64,000 bases of DNA from an uncultured Winogradskyella sp. GTDB lineage: Bacteria; Bacteroidota; Bacteroidia; Flavobacteriales; Flavobacteriaceae. Shown one piece after another: positions 36,501 through 45,605 of the stretch. Position 1 is the stretch's first letter; each line of letters starts with the position of its first letter. Below the pieces are notes generated by a model. That model searched no databases. It was given only the letters and a program-made list of their open reading frames with translations, and was not told the origin of the DNA. The stretch spans positions 124,001 through 188,000 of the forward strand of contig NZ_CANMIW010000004.1 of assembly GCF_947498005.1 (NCBI RefSeq). Direction: 5' to 3'. A program made the position numbers and the translations under genes.

Positions 36501-39388
36501 CGGTAGGTACATTCTACTATTACTGTATTGTAACGCAAGATGTTTCTGGCTGTGAAGTTACCAGTGCAACGGCAGAACTTATAATTAGTGCAGGTGCTCA
36601 ATTTAGTGCGCAACCTATTTTAGATGAATTGTGTTTAGGAGAAACAACGCCAGATTTATTTGTGTCATACACCAATGGTGCAGGCTCAGCTACCTATCAA
36701 TGGTATCAGACACCAACCGACAATCCTACATCTGGTATTGCCATTGCAGGTGCAACTTCTGCAATTTATAGTCCAGATGTGAGTACGGTAGGTTCAACAT
36801 ATTATTATGTTATTATAAATTTTAGTACAGGTGGTTGTTCAGAAATTGTGTCAGAAACTGCGGAGATTATTGTTAATGAAACACCAATTATTGATGACTC
36901 TTCGGCATTAATTTGTAGCGGCAATGCCTTTGTGTTTATGCCAGATACGAGTAATACAGGAGATATTGTGCCAACCAATACGACTTGCACATGGACTGAA
37001 CCAACGGTTAGTCCTGCAGGCACAATAATTGGAGCTTCAGAACAATTAACAGCTGTATCAACTATTTCTCAAATTTTAGAAAATACAACAACAAACCCTT
37101 CAACAGTGACCTACGTCGTTACGCCAGTTTCTGGCGATTGCGTTGGTGAAACTTTCAATATGGTAGTGACTGTTAATCCTTCAATAGCTGTGTCATCAAG
37201 CGTAACTAATAATTTATGCTATCAGGTAAATACAGCATCAATTGCTATTGATATTGTTGGCGGTATTCCATTTTCAACTGGTAATCCGTACACGATTTCT
37301 TGGTTAGGTCCTAATGGTTTTTCAAGTACAGATGAAGATATTACTAATCTCGAAATTGGGACATATACCTTAAATATTGAAGATGATGGTGGTTGTCCGT
37401 TTACGGAATCTTTCGAAATAACAGAACCAGAAGAATTGGTATTTAGTGCTGTTAATTTTGATCCGGAAACTATTTCGTGTTATAATGCTAATGATGGCGA
37501 AATTTCAATTGATGTTTCGGGAGGTGTTTTACCTTATGTTTATACTTGGACATTGAATAGTGCACCTTTTTCTTCCGATGAAGATTTAAACAATCTAGGG
37601 CCAGGTACTTATGATATTTCGGTTACAGATGCTAATAACTGTGGTCCTATTGCCATGACTTTTGTAATTGTAGAGCCAGATGTATTAGACGTCACTTTAG
37701 ATACTAAAACAGATGTTTTATGCTTTGGTGATGCGACGGGAAGTGTTTTGGTAGATGTTGTTGGTGGACGAACAGACTACTCATATGTATGGACAGGACC
37801 TAATGGTTTTACAAGTACAGACGAAGATATAAATACACTATTTGCAGGTATTTATAACCTAACAGTTACGGATAATTCTGGTTGTACGGACGATATAGAA
37901 GTAGAAATCCTTCAGAATTCACAAATAGAAGTAGACTTAACGGTAACACAAATGCAGTGTTATGGCGACAATGATGCCTCTATAATTATAAATTCAATTT
38001 CGGGTGGAATTGCACCATACGAGGTGGCTTGGAGTAATTTTGGATTAGGCATGAGTCAGATTAATTTATCTGGTGGAACTTATACGATAACGATTACGGA
38101 TGCCGAAAACTGTGAGCGTCAATTTCCAGTAATAATTGAGCAACCACCTGAGTTTTCAATAAGCCCTGTTGTATCACAAATGACTTGTGCTGGCGAAAAT
38201 GATGCAAGTATTGCGCTTAATTTTGTTGGTGGAATGGAGCCTGTAACTTTGGTTTGGGATGATGATCTTGTTGCAGGTACAGAACGAAATAATTTGGCGC
38301 CAGGAACTTATACGGTGTCCATTATTGATGGGACACCTTGTGAAATTCAAGAGAGTTTTACCATTTTTGATATTGTGCCTCTAAGTTTGTCTGCAAATAT
38401 TTCACATGCTTTAGACTGCGATGATACTAATAGTGGTGACATTAATTTGTTAATAGAAGGTGGAACACCTCCTTTTAGTGTGGTTTGGAGTAATGGTGAC
38501 ATCACTGAAGATTTAAGTAACGTTCCTCCCAATACTTATGTCGCTACAGTTACGGATGCTAATGGTTGTGAAATAGAGGGCAGTTGGGATGTGACTAGAT
38601 TTGATCCTTTACTTGTTGAGGTTATTGACCAAGTGGATGTAGATTGCGATTCTGCTACAATAGATCAAACGTTTTTGGCTATGGCAAGTGGAGGCGTTCC
38701 TCCATTTCAGTTCAGCTGGTCTGATGGAACCGTAAGTGGACTCAACAATGAATTCATGTCTACAGACACCAATGGCTTAGTGGTTTTAGAAGTTATAGAT
38801 AGTTTAGGCTGTACAGCTAATTATACATTTAATGTAGAAATTGGTGTCTTTGGAGATCCTGGTTTTACGACATCATCTTTTGGATATTTAAATTATGGTT
38901 TATACGCCATTGAAGATCCAATTGAGTTTACGAATACTTCAACAGGAAATTTTGAAAGTATTTTATGGGAATTTGGTGATGGTAGTTTTTCTTCAGAAGA
39001 AAACCCAACGCATACGTATTATACACCAGGAAGTTATGTAGTCACGCAAACCGTAACCTATGCTTATGGTTGTGTATATGAGCAAATTATAACCTTAGTT
39101 ATAGAGGAAGGTTATAAGTTAGTAGTGCCAGACGCGTTTACTCCTAACGATGATGGAATCAACGATTTCTTTGCACCAGTATTTGTAGGATTAAGTAGTT
39201 TAGAGCTTAACGTATATGATACTTGGGGAAGTTTAATATATAATGAAAAAGGTGATTCTTTGAGAGGATGGGATGGTATGGTAAAAGAAGAAGAAGCCGA
39301 AAACGGAAATTATTATTATACTTTTTCTGCTAAAACCTTTTACGGAAACGAGGTAAAACAACAAGGCGCATTTATATATATCAAATAG
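33536..39388 (+). CDS. Giant SprB-like adhesin with gliding-motility C-terminal domain (T9SS type B)
   Basis: 1950 residues. An N-terminal membrane-like signal (YSLLLVIGLVFGLLGAYNII) precedes a chain of PKD/Ig-like domains. Four Ig-like repeats lie at about 725-1115, each with a YQWYQNS-type core, an SGTxIxGAT turn and TYYYxV end. Six SprB-type repeats follow at about 1220-1780 (CYxxNDGxIxIxVxGGxxPYxxxW, then NLxPGTYxxxVTDxxxC). A PKD domain near 1800-1855 has ILWEFGDGSFSSEENPTHTY, and the end from about 1862 is the gliding-motility C-terminal domain with VPDAFTPNDDGINDFF. It is secreted by T9SS, probably as a motile surface adhesin. The PorP/SprF gene 6 bp downstream is its expected partner. 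Confidence 0.92.
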   Translation: MGKIKYSLLLVIGLVFGLLGAYNIIEKVTEESNIIKSSNLLPSATISGGGVTVCQNEELAPQITFTGSAGTQPYVFSYRVNGGAIQTVSTTGTNDSVNIAADISNVGTVTYTLVSVEDDVPEISNINESVQLTVIQSPDGNLGGTGSGTTFNGLPVFRQCINSGSEFTFTNLSSTPALNTSYTINWGDSSPDFTANNWSSTTHSYGVGIYNLTYTITGSNGCDTVTDYTVFVGSNPAVSLGNPGNTDICNINPLTFPITGTENNPPGTTYTVTFNDGSAPEVFSHPPPASVTHSFDMSSCNTTSSDGTNTYENSFSAIIVASNPCSTSSVGVVPIYVSIAPEASFTGDDVVCTNQPACFENTSIGDENNGLGNSCDTSPNIIWEVTPATGFTVSSGSMGNDFGSSDPSLWLAGSDNICFNFTQIGTYEVKLRTGNRCGMDDIIRTICVEDDLVPMFSTNVSEGCIPLEINTTNTTDESNSCVTPTYLWEVNYTSEFCGTTATWAYTNGTDETTASPSFQFDTAGTYELVMTATNSCGDFSTSQFIEVRQPPTAIINEVDDVCGAASINPVATVEICADTSDTITYSWSFPGGTPSTSNLLNPGTIDYGTVGDYTISFSITNACGTTTVTEDFSVNDSPSITNTDVLQTICSGASTTEINLTADNPLTTFSRVSNSPSGLTGYLSSGTSNSIPSQTIVNSTTNNISLIYTVTPEINGCEGDPLDFEIVVIPAPLITTQPSSDSVCQNGVVNDLTVAFDGSGTPNYQWYQNSVNNTTSGTAIAGATSDTYTPPTTTVGTTYYYVVISFSTGGCSQISSDTAEIEITGLTQIDTQPLNTQSLCIGGSSEVLEISVSGGPEAPTFQWYSNNVNSNSGGTLISGETNAAFTPPVFNTIGTYYYYVEANYNANGCSALTSTVSEIVVVDDPEITTSPITTQSLCQNSNAQNLEVTVSGGLGTLSYQWYVSAANNTTSGSDISGATGNTYSPPTDTVGTFYYYCIVTQDVSGCEVTSATAELIISAGAQFSAQPILDELCLGETTPDLFVSYTNGAGSATYQWYQTPTDNPTSGIAIAGATSAIYSPDVSTVGSTYYYVIINFSTGGCSEIVSETAEIIVNETPIIDDSSALICSGNAFVFMPDTSNTGDIVPTNTTCTWTEPTVSPAGTIIGASEQLTAVSTISQILENTTTNPSTVTYVVTPVSGDCVGETFNMVVTVNPSIAVSSSVTNNLCYQVNTASIAIDIVGGIPFSTGNPYTISWLGPNGFSSTDEDITNLEIGTYTLNIEDDGGCPFTESFEITEPEELVFSAVNFDPETISCYNANDGEISIDVSGGVLPYVYTWTLNSAPFSSDEDLNNLGPGTYDISVTDANNCGPIAMTFVIVEPDVLDVTLDTKTDVLCFGDATGSVLVDVVGGRTDYSYVWTGPNGFTSTDEDINTLFAGIYNLTVTDNSGCTDDIEVEILQNSQIEVDLTVTQMQCYGDNDASIIINSISGGIAPYEVAWSNFGLGMSQINLSGGTYTITITDAENCERQFPVIIEQPPEFSISPVVSQMTCAGENDASIALNFVGGMEPVTLVWDDDLVAGTERNNLAPGTYTVSIIDGTPCEIQESFTIFDIVPLSLSANISHALDCDDTNSGDINLLIEGGTPPFSVVWSNGDITEDLSNVPPNTYVATVTDANGCEIEGSWDVTRFDPLLVEVIDQVDVDCDSATIDQTFLAMASGGVPPFQFSWSDGTVSGLNNEFMSTDTNGLVVLEVIDSLGCTANYTFNVEIGVFGDPGFTTSSFGYLNYGLYAIEDPIEFTNTSTGNFESILWEFGDGSFSSEENPTHTYYTPGSYVVTQTVTYAYGCVYEQIITLVIEEGYKLVVPDAFTPNDDGINDFFAPVFVGLSSLELNVYDTWGSLIYNEKGDSLRGWDGMVKEEEAENGNYYYTFSAKTFYGNEVKQQGAFIYIK

Positions 39389-39394
39389 AACCGA

Positions 39395-40399
39395 ATGACA
39401 ATAAAGACAACGATTTCCATTTTAGTAGTGGTTTTATTTGGGTATACTGCACAAGCGCAAGATCCAATATTTACGCAATCTAATTATATACAAGAAACCT
39501 TAAATCCAGGATTTACGGGTTTTGAAGATAATGACAGAGTCAGTGCTGGATTACTAAGTAGAACGCAATGGCCAAATTTGGACCTTAAAGTTAGTACGCA
39601 ATATTTTTTTATTAATAAATCTTACGAAAACAGAAATAGTTCTGGTAGTGGTATTGGTTTTAATGCCATGTGGCAAAACGAATCCTTCAGCAATTATAAC
39701 TTTTATCAAGTTAATATCAACTACATGCATCGTGTTAATCTAAATGGTGGCTGGTTTTTTAGACCAGCATTAGAGGTTGGTTTTGGTCTTAAAGATGTTG
39801 GCTTCAGAAGTTTAACTTTAGCAGATCAAATTAATATAAATACAGGTGTTATAAGTCCTAATTCGGTTGATCCTTTTGGTGCAAATACTGAAAATGTAAT
39901 GTTTTTTGATGTTACAGGAGGTGTTGTGTTTGAGAAAAACGCTCGGAATGATTATACGTATTGGTTTGGTTTTTCTGCGAAACATCTTAACCGTCCTAAT
40001 ATCTCATTTATAAGAGACCAGAACGTGCCATTAGATATTTTCTATTCAGTGCATGGTAATTACCGTTTTCCTTTTCTTAATGATTACCGAGTAATGATGA
40101 CAGCCAACTATATGCAACAAGGCGAATATAATCGATTAGATATAGGTTCGCTGTTTCAGGTTAATCAGTTTTTAGTAGGAATAACTGCGGCTACAAATCC
40201 GGCAAAAAACGATTCTAACAGTCATTTGTTAACCTCTATAAATAGTTTTATTGGCTTAGAGTATACTAGCTTTAGATTTGGATTATCCTACGATGCTAAT
40301 ATCTCAAAAATCGGACGAACAAATGGTGTTTATGAGTTTTCTGTTACCTATATGTCGCGTTGTCGTAATTGCCCAACGGATCGTAGTCGTAAGCGATAG
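39395..40399 (+). CDS. PorP/SprF-family type IX secretion outer-membrane protein
   Basis: 334 residues with a signal peptide ending AQAQ. PorP/SprF signature: QDPIFTQSNYIQETLNPGFTG near the start, LLSRTQWPNL, a barrel of amphipathic strands, FGFSAKHLNRPN, and a final SFRFGLSYDANISKI ... YEFSVTYM. Members attach to and help export partner type B cargo, here the SprB-like protein encoded 6 bp upstream. The last residues (SRCRNCPTDRSRKR) are Cys/Arg-rich, which is usual at the end of SprF proteins. Confidence 0.93.
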   Translation: MTIKTTISILVVVLFGYTAQAQDPIFTQSNYIQETLNPGFTGFEDNDRVSAGLLSRTQWPNLDLKVSTQYFFINKSYENRNSSGSGIGFNAMWQNESFSNYNFYQVNINYMHRVNLNGGWFFRPALEVGFGLKDVGFRSLTLADQININTGVISPNSVDPFGANTENVMFFDVTGGVVFEKNARNDYTYWFGFSAKHLNRPNISFIRDQNVPLDIFYSVHGNYRFPFLNDYRVMMTANYMQQGEYNRLDIGSLFQVNQFLVGITAATNPAKNDSNSHLLTSINSFIGLEYTSFRFGLSYDANISKIGRTNGVYEFSVTYMSRCRNCPTDRSRKR

Positions 40400-40718
40400 A
40401 AATCTGTTTTTTGATGTATAACAAATAACAATAGACTGAAATTTATTGTTCAAATTTGAACTATAAATTTCATTGAGGGTATCTATTTGAAGTCCTCATG
40501 AATTTTACAATCTCCCAATAATATATCAAGAATGAAAATCTCAGAAAGGCTGTCGAAACTATTTAAGATTTAGAATAAATTAGCTCAAATGTTTAGACAG
40601 TGGTATTAAAATGTTAATTGAATGTTAAGTTGTTGGTTTGTAGTGGTTTTTATGGTTTTTGAAACATCCAAAGTATAGGTTTTAGACGTATCTTTAGTAT
40701 TCTTAAATGCTATTAATA

Positions 40719-40865
40719 ATGAAACCATTACAAAACTTTAAAAAGAGACTTCAAAAATTATCCATCGGTAGAGTACAAAACTCACAAAAGGTAAAAAACA
40801 CAAAGCCAAAAACTTTAATTACTAAGGCGTTCTCTAAAGATGAGGATACGTTTATGTTTATCTAG
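40719..40865 (+). CDS. Possible 48-residue basic peptide
   Basis: ATG at 40719 to TAG at 40863-40865. The product is strongly basic for the first 38 residues (MKPLQNFKKRLQKLSIGR, then KVKNTKPKTLITK) and ends in an acidic-hydrophobic DEDTFMFI. No signal peptide. It stands in a 1.4-kb region with no long gene, and no ribosome-binding site helps. No family recognised; it could be a chance ORF. Confidence 0.35.
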   Translation: MKPLQNFKKRLQKLSIGRVQNSQKVKNTKPKTLITKAFSKDEDTFMFI

Positions 40866-40991
40866 TTTATTTTAAAGTCTCCATAACATTATCGATCTTA
40901 TATTCTTGAGGTCTTAATTTCTAGTGCTCTAATTCAAAATTGATTTTTGTAAAATAAGAGCTAGCTTTGTGTAAAATATTATTTAAATATA

Positions 40992-41354
<363 letters not shown>

Positions 41355-41878
41355 ACAAAAATTTCTATAATTATCAAACGCTGACTTTCAATTTATTAGA
41401 AAGTAATCTTGTTAAATGATGCCAATTAAATATTGAATTTGGCTGTTTTGTCCAGAAATTAATCGGTTAACTAACGGATAAAAGACCTTTAAACGCGTAT
41501 TTTGACGAGATTAAGTAATTATTTGTAAGAAAATAAAACTTAATATTTAAATTTTATTTGTGCTAATTGTACTACAAATTAGAGATTCTAGTATTACGTT
41601 TAATTTTCATTACAAATGCGATTTAATTATCGATTGATTTAATTTATTTTTTCTACTTCACTACATTATATTATGTGTTCTGTATTGTTATTCAGGCCTT
41701 TTGCAAATTTTTATTAGTATAGCAATATGACATAATAAGTTGAATATAGTTGTGGAAATGTCCTACAAATTTATTCATTTTAACCTGAAAAAAAACAAAA
41801 TATTTCAACGATTTTTTATGACGAAATTTTAATTAATTAGAATTAATGTGTTTATTGCATGACCCTAATCTCATAAAA
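41355..41878. other. AT-rich intergenic region, no gene seen
   Basis: About 520 bp between the broken gene and the next surface-protein gene. Extremely AT-rich, no credible ORF, and no clear hairpin terminator or complete promoter was recognised. Confidence 0.45.
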
Positions 41879-43456
41879 ATGAAAATATATTATCCTACGC
41901 TGTTAGCGTTGGTTATTGGTTTAGTTACCAATGCCCAAGACCTAACAAGTACTATGCATGTCAGTGCAGGTACACCAGTCTATGTGTCTGTAGCAACAAC
42001 TGTTTCTACTGATCAGATTAATTTAAAATCAACTTCAAATCAATTTTCAACATTATTTCTCAATGAAGACTTAGATCCTTCAATTGTTGTGAACTATGAT
42101 CGTTATATCAACATTATAGGAACTTTAGGGATGAATGGAGGAAATGATTTAATCTCAATGCCTGTGAAAACATCAGGAGTTGTCACGGTTAATGATTTTT
42201 TGGGTTATACAGATGGAACAACCATTAATTCTAGCATTATTCCAAATTCACCGACATTAGAAACAATGTATGCTTTTGGACCTTATAATAATTCAACTCA
42301 AAGTTATGAGAACTTTGATACAGCTATAGATGGAAATGTTGAGATAAGAAGAGGCGTAGGTTACAGAGCTGCAAGTCACTCTGGGCAAACTGTGCGCTTT
42401 ACAGGTTTGGTATCTACACTTACAGAGTCTGTAGATATTTCATCGAATGCTAATGGTTGGAATTTGGTAGGAAATCCCTATCCTACATATTTAAATTCGC
42501 TTCAATTTTTATCTCATAATGCAGCAGTGTTAAACCCAAGTGCAACAGCTATTTATGGTTATAATAGTGGTACTTATGTTGGTGAAGGTCCTGGTTCGTT
42601 TGGTAACTTTACCGTAATAAATAATTTAACGAACAGTAATAGCATTATAGCGCCTGGTCAAGGTTTTTTAGTGGCTAATAATCCTGATAACCTCAATGGA
42701 CAAGTAAGTTTTACTATGGCAATGCGATCTTTTAATGGTACTGACGATTTTGTTTTAGGAAGAAGTAGTAGTACGAACGAAATGTTACGTTTAAAGGTCG
42801 TAAATAATTCTGCCGAGTATGCTACAGAAATATATTTTAACGAAAATTCTACGCGAGGTTTGGATCCAGGATATGATGCAGCTAATTTTGACGGACTTAG
42901 CTCTAATTTATTGTTGTATTCTCAACTTGTAGAAAATAATACAGGAGAAAATATGGCCATTCAAAGTCTAGATTTTGATAGTCAAAATAACGTTATTATT
43001 CCTTTAGGTTTAAAAGCTAATCAAGGTGAAGAGATTACATTTAGTATCGATTCTATGACATTACCTGATACCTATGATGTGTACCTAGAAGATAATCTTA
43101 CGAATACATTTACTTTGCTTAACAACGAGAACTATAGCTTTGTGCCACAAACAAATATAGACGGTACAGGTCGTTTCTTTCTTAGATTAGGAACTGACGC
43201 ACTTTCCATAGATGATGTAGAAGGTAAAAATTTATATATCTCTGCACAAGACCAAACCGTTTATATAAGAGGTTTGCTATTCGCAGATTCTCAAGTATTT
43301 ATTTATGACATTCAAGGTAGGTTAGTTAATAAAACTAATTTAAAGGAGGGCTCTAATTTAAATTCTATTAGAACTAATAACCTTAGCAGTGGAATCTATG
43401 TTGTGAAACTGTCTAATATTATGCACGAGCAAACCGAAAAAGTCATTCTTCGTTAA
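41879..43456 (+). CDS. T9SS type A sorting-domain surface protein
   Basis: About 525 residues from the ATG at 41879; an in-frame ATG at 41846 would add 11 residues before the signal peptide (YYPTLLALVIGLVTNAQ). The middle part has the sequence WNLVGNPYPTYLNSLQFLS and APGQGFLVAN, a repeating feature of Flavobacteria sorted proteins that is also seen in the 1498-residue protein. The C-terminal 75 residues are a type A sorting domain (VFIYDIQGRLVNKT, NLSSGIYVVKLSN, KVILR). Exported via T9SS; function unknown. Confidence 0.8.
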   Translation: MKIYYPTLLALVIGLVTNAQDLTSTMHVSAGTPVYVSVATTVSTDQINLKSTSNQFSTLFLNEDLDPSIVVNYDRYINIIGTLGMNGGNDLISMPVKTSGVVTVNDFLGYTDGTTINSSIIPNSPTLETMYAFGPYNNSTQSYENFDTAIDGNVEIRRGVGYRAASHSGQTVRFTGLVSTLTESVDISSNANGWNLVGNPYPTYLNSLQFLSHNAAVLNPSATAIYGYNSGTYVGEGPGSFGNFTVINNLTNSNSIIAPGQGFLVANNPDNLNGQVSFTMAMRSFNGTDDFVLGRSSSTNEMLRLKVVNNSAEYATEIYFNENSTRGLDPGYDAANFDGLSSNLLLYSQLVENNTGENMAIQSLDFDSQNNVIIPLGLKANQGEEITFSIDSMTLPDTYDVYLEDNLTNTFTLLNNENYSFVPQTNIDGTGRFFLRLGTDALSIDDVEGKNLYISAQDQTVYIRGLLFADSQVFIYDIQGRLVNKTNLKEGSNLNSIRTNNLSSGIYVVKLSNIMHEQTEKVILR

Positions 43457-43564
43457 AAACACAAAACAAACATTTTATATTTTAATAAAGGTAATGTGAC
43501 ATTTATCTAAAGGGTGTCTTAAAAAATCATCCATAAATTTCATTAACCTCTCAAACCCTAACCC

Positions 43565-45010
43565 ATGAGAAATTTTAATTTATTTTTAATTAGTTTATTG
43601 ATTACCAGTTTATCCTATGCACAAGTAGGTATTGGTACAGAATCTCCAGATGCCTCCTCGTTACTAGATTTAAGTTCAACTTCACAAGGACTGTTGGCGC
43701 CTAGAATGACAACTTTAGAGCGTCTTGCGATTGAAAGTCCGGCAGAAAGCCTTTTAGTTTTTGATACAGATGAAACAAGTTTTTTCTATTACAATACCGC
43801 ATCAACGTCGTGGATTGAAATGTCTGATAATACGAGTGGAAAAAGAGATAATTATAAATTAGTTAAGTCTGCAGACGACTTGGCTCCAGAACTAGCAAGT
43901 GGTGGTTCTCGTTATTTGTTAGATACAAATACTTTGTATGAAATTAATGGAACTATATTGTTAACACACCCTATTGATTTAAACGGAGCTTATATTTCAG
44001 GACAAGACGTAGGTGAGGATATATTATCATCTACAGGTGTTGTTTTTGAAGGTAATACAGGTGGAAGTATTAGGAATTTAACACTAAAGGGAACAAAAGC
44101 ATTTAATATTAATGGTCCAGGAATAGCTACAGCTACGACTGTAATTGTTCAAAATATTATTGTAGATGGAATGACGACGAGCGTAGGTTCAATCTCTGAT
44201 ATAGGACTTTATTTTGCAAGTATTAATCAGTTTCTAAATAATGCAGATGGCATAACGTACTCAAATATAGGTAACTTGTTACTAAACACGCAAGGATGGA
44301 TGAGCAGTAACAGTGGCACTTTTGAAACATTTGAAGGACATTTTGGTTTTATACAAAAGGCAAGTGGTTTTAGCACTGTAAATGGAGCTGATGTAGCATT
44401 AGATGTTAGTGATCCAGCGCTTAGTGTTGGCGAAGGTATTTTAAATGGCACAGTATATTCTGGTATAACGTCTAACGCTTCAGGATATGTAAATGGTTAT
44501 AGCGTAGGAAGCTATGAAGGTTATAATTTTAATGCAGATTGGACCGTAAATACTCCTGGTCTTCCTTTAGAAACAGATGCTACCGCTACAGGAGATATTA
44601 ATTTAGATGCCGATGTAGGTAGTGGAGAGTTAACATCGTTTACTGGTACAGGTACAAATTCTAGAATAAAGGTTAACGGGATTACGACCTCAAATAATTT
44701 GTTGAGATTTTCAAGAGATGGAGATAATAAAATTATTTATAAAGGTCATAAAACACGTTATTTTCAAGTTGCTTCTTCAGTTTCTTATCAATCTACAGAT
44801 GATTTTATTTTAATTTTATATATCGCTAAAAATGGTGTTGTTTTACCTGAAACTAAGGTTTATGGGTATTATACAGGATCTGGAATTTTGGCTTTACCTG
44901 TCGTGGGAACTGTAGAGTTAGAGACGGATGATTATATAGAGATTTATGCAGAACGCTTTTCAGGTTCGGGTAACATGAGAACTGTTTCATTTAATTTAAC
45001 GGCTAGATAA
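43565..45010 (+). CDS. Exported tail-fibre-like surface protein
   Basis: 481 residues with a signal peptide ending SYAQ. It begins VGIGTESPDASSLLDLSSTS QGLLAPRMTT-like, the tail-fibre/collar motif frequent in Bacteroidota surface proteins, then YYNTASTSWIEM. The middle (about 90-250) is beta-helix-like (GSIRNLTLKG, GNTGGS). A C-terminal beta sandwich (about 350-481; KGHKTRYFQVASSVSYQS) resembles phage receptor-binding heads. No sorting domain is present. A strong terminator follows. Confidence 0.7.
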   Translation: MRNFNLFLISLLITSLSYAQVGIGTESPDASSLLDLSSTSQGLLAPRMTTLERLAIESPAESLLVFDTDETSFFYYNTASTSWIEMSDNTSGKRDNYKLVKSADDLAPELASGGSRYLLDTNTLYEINGTILLTHPIDLNGAYISGQDVGEDILSSTGVVFEGNTGGSIRNLTLKGTKAFNINGPGIATATTVIVQNIIVDGMTTSVGSISDIGLYFASINQFLNNADGITYSNIGNLLLNTQGWMSSNSGTFETFEGHFGFIQKASGFSTVNGADVALDVSDPALSVGEGILNGTVYSGITSNASGYVNGYSVGSYEGYNFNADWTVNTPGLPLETDATATGDINLDADVGSGELTSFTGTGTNSRIKVNGITTSNNLLRFSRDGDNKIIYKGHKTRYFQVASSVSYQSTDDFILILYIAKNGVVLPETKVYGYYTGSGILALPVVGTVELETDDYIEIYAERFSGSGNMRTVSFNLTAR

Positions 45011-45033
45011 TCAGAATTACTTATATGAAGATT

Positions 45034-45065
45034 AAAAACCCAGAACAAAAGTTCTGGGTTTTTTT
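45034..45065 (+). terminator. Intrinsic terminator after the tail-fibre-like gene
   Basis: Perfect stem AAAAACCCAGAAC / GTTCTGGGTTTTT around an AAAA loop, with a run of seven T. It starts 23 bp after the stop. It ends 4 bp before the tRNA fragment. Confidence 0.9.
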
Positions 45066-45068
45066 ATT

Positions 45069-45111
45069 GTAGCGAGAACGAGATTTGAACTCGTGACCTC
45101 TGGGTTATGAA
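45069..45111 (-). tRNA. 3' fragment of a tRNA gene (anticodon CAT), probable attachment-site half
   Basis: Reading the minus strand from 45111: anticodon loop TTCATAA (anticodon CAT at 45109-45107), stem strand CCCAG, variable AGGTC, T arm ACGAG-TTCAAAT-CTCGT with five perfect pairs, acceptor strand TCTCGCT and discriminator A. The 5' half is missing: the five bases before the loop (CGAAA) cannot pair with CCCAG, and no D arm is present. CCA is not encoded, as is usual in Bacteroidota. It reads as tRNA-Met (or tRNA-Ile with lysidine). Not a functional tRNA gene; best explained as the duplicated 3' end left by an integrated element. Confidence 0.8.
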
Positions 45112-45513
45112 TTTCGCCCAAATGCTTTATATCGGTTTGTAAATATCTGTTTTTCAATTACTTACAAAATTCAATTTATTCTTAATTGTGTGCAAAAAGT
45201 GCCAGTTTAGTGTTCACTTTTGGTTAAAAATTTCTGTTATTCAAAGTTAAATAAAAGATTTTAATAAATAAATTTTTCTAAAAAATTAATTTGAAAACGG
45301 TATTTTACTTTGATGACGTTATTTGTTGTCATAGGTTAAATTAACACCAATTTCAACGACTATGAATTATGTCAATTATTAGATTTTTGACTATAGTATT
45401 AGTCAAAATTTTGATTTTTGATTAATGGTTGTTAACTAATCTTACTAAATAAAAATTAGTGTTATAAAGCTAATATATTCGATATAAGTCGTTTATATTT
45501 CAAGATAAGTATT
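45112..45513. other. AT-rich noncoding DNA next to the tRNA fragment
   Basis: About 400 bp between the tRNA fragment and the promoter of the protease operon. No integrase gene or credible ORF is visible on either strand. This would be the left end of the predicted island. Confidence 0.45.
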
Positions 45514-45521
45514 TATATTTG
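45514..45521 (+). promoter_or_regulatory. Possible -7 promoter element of the protease operon
   Basis: TATATTTG fits the Bacteroidota -7 consensus TAnnTTTG exactly. A TTTA at 45492-45495 is roughly at the -33 position but lacks the G. Transcription would begin near 45528, downstream of the longest possible start of the next ORF, which supports the ATG at 45606. Confidence 0.45.
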
Positions 45522-45605
45522 ATTATTCTTTTGAGCGTTAGATGCTTAGCTTCCCAAACACTAAGTTTTTTTAATAAGCCTACTAAAATATCTGTTGTAG
45601 ATTTA

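Noticed and set aside
45112..45513. Integrase gene next to the tRNA fragment
   Set aside because: Both strands are stop-rich and no recombinase motif is visible. If the island model is right, the integrase should be at the other end, beyond the window.
45519..45605. Longer N-terminus of the trypsin-like protease
   Set aside because: A likely promoter element at 45514-45521 places the transcript start after 45519, and the signal peptide begins exactly at the ATG at 45606.
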